A stretch of 64,000 nt of DNA from Gammaproteobacteria bacterium (GTDB taxonomy: Bacteria > Pseudomonadota > Gammaproteobacteria > SZUA-229). The notes under the pieces were generated by a model that was not told the origin of the DNA, searched no databases, and worked only from the letters and a program-made list of their open reading frames with translations. The stretch spans positions 140,349-204,348 of the forward strand of contig JAGXGK010000015.1 of assembly GCA_024636785.1 (NCBI GenBank). The letters run 5' to 3'. Position numbers and translations under genes: made by a program. This document shows, one piece after another, positions 62,122 to 64,000 of the stretch (positions are counted from its first letter, which is position 1; each line of letters begins with the position of its first letter).

Positions 62122-62731
62122 TATTTATATTACACTTGCTGTTGAAGACCTGTTAAGTGAAGTGGTTTTAAGGAAAATCATAGAGCAGGTTGATACGAAT
62201 TTTTGTGTTAACGTGTGTTTAGGTAGAAAAGGGAATGGATATCTGAAGAAGAATATTAATGCATTTAATTATGCAGCCCAAAAGATCCCTTATTTGGTAT
62301 TAACTGATCAAGACTCGGTATGTAATTGTCCACCTAGAATTATTGATAGTTGGTTTAAGACAAAAGTCAGCCCAAATATGATATTTCGAGTAGCAGTAAT
62401 GGAAGTAGAGGCTTGGGTACTTGCACATAGAGAAGAGTTTTCTAACTTTTTGGGTATACCAACTATTCGCATACCTAATGATGTTGATACAATTGAAAAC
62501 CCAAAAGAATTTTTAGTTAATCTTGCTAGGAAAAGTAGAATTAGAAGATTGAGGGATGATTTGGTACCAAGAGATGGATCGACTGCTTCTATAGGGCCTG
62601 ATTATAATAATAGGCTTTCTGGATTTATTAATGATATCTGGGATGTGAAAGTAGCAATCAACCATTCTGATAGTTTAAATAGGGTTTTTCTAAAGCTACA
62701 AAATTTTGAGCCTGTAAACCAGATTGTATAA
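62114..62731 (+). CDS. TOPRIM-like (DUF4276/DUF4435-type) protein paired with the ATPase
   Basis: 205-residue protein starting at ATG 62114 (MNSIYITLAVEDLLSEVVLRKIIEQ), inside the end of the ATPase gene. It has features of a TOPRIM-like nuclease: an early acidic position (AVEDLLSE), a strand ending in paired Asp (YLVLTDQDSVCNCPP), and MEVEAWVLAHREEF, a pattern of DUF4276-type proteins. The later segment SIGPDYNNRLSGFINDIW is conserved in similar proteins I recall beside ATPase genes. Split ATPase/TOPRIM pairs occur in anti-phage systems (PARIS, OLD-like). The exact family is not certain. Confidence 0.72.
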   Translation: MNSIYITLAVEDLLSEVVLRKIIEQVDTNFCVNVCLGRKGNGYLKKNINAFNYAAQKIPYLVLTDQDSVCNCPPRIIDSWFKTKVSPNMIFRVAVMEVEAWVLAHREEFSNFLGIPTIRIPNDVDTIENPKEFLVNLARKSRIRRLRDDLVPRDGSTASIGPDYNNRLSGFINDIWDVKVAINHSDSLNRVFLKLQNFEPVNQIV

Positions 62732-62773
62732 ATCCCAATTACCAATTACATTTTTACAACAGATTGCAAATAA

Positions 62774-62838
62774 GTGGGTCAGATCAAACTTCATCCGGCA
62801 GCTTGGCGCATCAACAATAATGTTTCATCTGACCTCAC
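62774..62838. repeat. REP-like palindrome 1 (GGGTCAGATC type)
   Basis: GTGGGTCAGATCAAAC pairs with GTTTCATCTGACCTCAC, 14 paired positions with one bulge, a wobble and one mismatch, around a loop of about 32 bases. It is related to the second palindrome at 63167 (GGGGTCAGATCACA). Such GGGTCAGA palindromes are typical of repeats mobilised by Y1 (RAYT) transposases. Confidence 0.65.
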
Positions 62839-62849
62839 ATATTCATAAC

Positions 62850-62910
62850 GGCATAAACTGCTAAGAATGGTGGCCTTCCTACAGAGGTCTTTCACCTCAT
62901 TAGTTATGCC
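62850..62910. other. Weak attC-like inverted repeat
   Basis: GGCATAAACT (62850-62859) is nearly complementary to AGTTATGCC (62902-62910). GTTATGCC resembles the 3' end of attC sites of the Vibrio type. The inner boxes are poor, so this could be coincidence. Confidence 0.35.
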
Positions 62911-62917
62911 CATGCTG

Positions 62918-62980
62918 GGCGTACACAATCAGCTCTAGCGGACGCGCCAAAGGCGCGCGCCGCTGAGCTAGGCGGTAGGC
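62918..62980 (+). other. Degenerate integron attC-like site
   Basis: CAATCAGCTCTAGCGGACGC and GCGCCGCTGAGCTAGGCG form an imperfect palindrome (AGCTC/GAGCT, AGCGG/CCGCT, CGCGCC/GGCGCG) around AAA. The right end GGCGGTAGGC differs by one base from the usual GGCGTTAGGC, and the left end GCGTACACAA resembles GCCTAACAA. It looks like a decayed attC recombination site. Confidence 0.6.
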
Positions 62981-63025
62981 ACTTATAAGAATGATCTTAG
63001 GGATCGCACGAGATGGAAAAGTAGA

Positions 63026-63142
63026 ATGATTGAAAAAGTTCGAGAGGAATGGAAGGTGAGAATTTCTTTAGCTCACCAGCGCTCACAAAAATCTTCACGT
63101 CTCAGTGTTTTTAAAGGTTTTCAATATTTGGAGTCAGAGTAA
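63026..63142 (+). CDS. Possible 38-residue small ORF
   Basis: The ATG at 63026 opens a 38-codon frame, MIEKVREEWKVRISLAHQRS...YLESE, with a natural amino-acid mix, located between the two attC-like sites where a cassette gene would be. The ribosome site is poor (AAAAGTAGA). It may be a remnant of a longer cassette gene. Function unknown. Confidence 0.35.
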   Translation: MIEKVREEWKVRISLAHQRSQKSSRLSVFKGFQYLESE

Positions 63143-63166
63143 AAACTATTTAGATCGTGGTTCAAT

Positions 63167-63229
63167 AAACTGGGGTCAGATCACAATACTTGCTAATATT
63201 AGCAAATACTGTGTTCCGACCCCAGTTTT
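63167..63229. repeat. REP-like palindrome 2 (GGGGTCAGATC type)
   Basis: AACTGGGGTC (63168-63177) pairs with GACCCCAGTT (63219-63228), with extension through GA/TC and CACA/TGTG. The loop holds the perfect palindrome TTGCTAATATTAGCAA. A T-run follows, so it may also terminate transcription. Confidence 0.8.
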
Positions 63230-63262
63230 TCCATCAAGTTAGCTCAAACTTTAGGTGTTCGC

Positions 63263-63766
63263 ATGATTATAGACCTGAGTAACTTTACACCTAGTGATTA
63301 TGCAGCTTGGTGGGGTGCAGCTGTAGCATCTCTAGCTCTTCTGTGGAACGTGGTAGCCGCAGTTAGGTCTGGCCCGCGAGTAAAGGTCACTGTGACCCCT
63401 GAGATGCAGATATTTCCGAATCAGGCGCCAACCTACGATAAAATATATGTGGCTGTTCGAGCTGTCAATGTTGGCACTGGAAAAACTACGATTACACATT
63501 GCGCAGGTTATTACACCACCAATATTCTAGGCGTACTTCTAAAAAAATATCGACAGCCTTTTATGATAAACATCAATAACCAAACTGGTCATCCTGTTCC
63601 CTTTATCCTCGATCCTGGCACAGAGTGGGCAAATCTCGCTGATCAGGAGTTTTTGATGGAACGAACTGAGAACGGCCGTGTTTACTTGGGCATTATTCAC
63701 AATCAAAGAAAGCGACCAATTTACAAGAGGGTTAAGCTCAAGGGTGGTACCAGTGAAAACACCTAA
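63263..63766 (+). CDS. Hypothetical membrane-anchored protein in an integron-cassette-like context
   Basis: 167-residue protein with one N-terminal membrane helix (AAWWGAAVASLALLWNVVAAV, residues 14-34) and a soluble domain rich in strands (RVKVTVTPEMQIFPNQAP, YDKIYVAVRAVNVGTGKTTITHCAGYYTT). I do not recognise the family. Its stop codon TAA lies inside the left end of the attC-like site, as is usual for integron cassette genes. The start ATG 63263 lies about 25 bases after GTTAGCT, which resembles the right end of an attC site. Confidence 0.75.
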   Translation: MIIDLSNFTPSDYAAWWGAAVASLALLWNVVAAVRSGPRVKVTVTPEMQIFPNQAPTYDKIYVAVRAVNVGTGKTTITHCAGYYTTNILGVLLKKYRQPFMININNQTGHPVPFILDPGTEWANLADQEFLMERTENGRVYLGIIHNQRKRPIYKRVKLKGGTSENT

Positions 63767-63868
63767 CAAGGCCGGTCAACTCGGACATACCTTCGCGGTG
63801 TTTCTTTTGTGCTTAAATATCACAAAAGAAACACCGCTACGGCATGCCGGTTACCGGCGACGTTGAAG
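63761..63868 (+). other. Integron attC-like site with extended hairpin
   Basis: The left end ACCTAAC matches the attC core RYYYAAC and is followed by AAGGCCGGTCAACTCGGAC, very like the AACAAGGCGGTCAACTCGGAC of cassette sites. The right side reads GCATGCCGGTTACCGGCGAC and ends GTTGAAG (GTTRRRY expected). Between them is a perfect 17-bp hairpin GCGGTGTTTCTTTTGTG/CACAAAAGAAACACCGC. The total is about 108 bp, within the attC range. Confidence 0.72.
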
Positions 63869-63932
63869 CTGTAGAAAAACCCAAAATATGATAAAATCTT
63901 TCCATCGTAGTTGTTATATAAGGAAGGTAGTG

Positions 63933-64000
63933 ATGCCACGATTCAAAGATTATGACTATAACCAGATGAAAATGATTCCGCTTTCATTTGATCGTCAAAT
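63933..64000 (+). CDS. IS1182-family transposase, N-terminal fragment (runs off window)
   Basis: The ATG at 63933, with AGGAAGG seven bases upstream, begins MPRFKDYDYNQMKMIPLSFD and the frame is open to the window edge. This N-terminus is characteristic of IS1182-family DDE transposases (MARFKDY...KMIPVSFDRQ). It was too short for the ORF track. The left end of the element should lie between 63862 and about 63900, so the IS appears to sit at the right end of the attC-like site. Confidence 0.8.
   Translation, partial: MPRFKDYDYNQMKMIPLSFDRQ

Overview
The window is a chromosomal segment of a gammaproteobacterium that very probably oxidises reduced sulfur compounds. Two facts support this. It carries an aprM-aprB-aprA cluster for dissimilatory adenylylsulfate reductase, near several periplasmic thiol or sulfur-handling proteins (DsrE-like, rhodanese, two thioredoxin-fold proteins, a tandem DUF302-like protein). 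Its right half also keeps the gene order LysR-leuC-leuD-leuB-asd-fimV-truA-trpF-accD-folC-dedD-cvpA-purF-metZ that I know from Pseudomonas and relatives, here with trpBA between trpF and accD. I cannot assign a genus. No rRNA, tRNA or CRISPR array was seen.

Layout. 1-5.9 kb: the 5' part of a gene running off the left edge, then the complete EF-P beta-lysylation set (epmB divergent from efp-epmA), then a glutathionyl-hydroquinone reductase-like gene and a pirin. 6.2-14.9 kb: lrgAB, DUF1456, a DsrE-like protein, a TPR protein, PCuAC copper chaperone with psd, aroC, an MFS transporter and a chromate transporter. 15.4-27.7 kb: the sulfur region, with the tandem DUF302-like protein, TlpA-like thioredoxin, rhodanese, a HAMP/PAS membrane sensor without a recognised output domain, aprMBA, and a lower-GC tail of small soluble proteins (unknown, SlyD-like FKBP, TPR, HIT, DUF4279, a 54-residue protein). 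28.1-34 kb: TolC, a very short membrane-fusion protein and a thioredoxin-like protein, then a SWIM/SNF2 helicase. 34.2-39.5 kb: a complete ectoine-degradation set (doeB2-like M20 deacetylase, doeD, doeA, doeC), interrupted by a palindromic MITE-like element. 39.7-60.4 kb: the conserved biosynthetic block for leucine, aspartate semialdehyde, tryptophan, malonyl-CoA, folate, purine and methionine, plus fimV and truA.

60.4-64 kb is accessory DNA. It opens with a strongly structured non-coding stretch. An AT-rich two-gene unit follows (ABC/AAA ATPase plus a TOPRIM-like protein), which I read as a candidate anti-phage system. After that come REP-like palindromes, two integron attC-like sites and a gene with a cassette-like layout, and the first codons of an IS1182-family transposase at the right edge.

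The intergenic spaces are rich in repeats: three palindromic MITE-like elements (one supplies the accD stop codon), an interspersed family with GCAGAGGCGCAGAG or CGCGAAGGACGCGAAAA arms often in inverted pairs, a two-copy tri-hairpin repeat before the DUF302-like gene, and a 31-bp repeat shared by two distant gaps. All calls come from reading the sequence and family knowledge. No database search was run.
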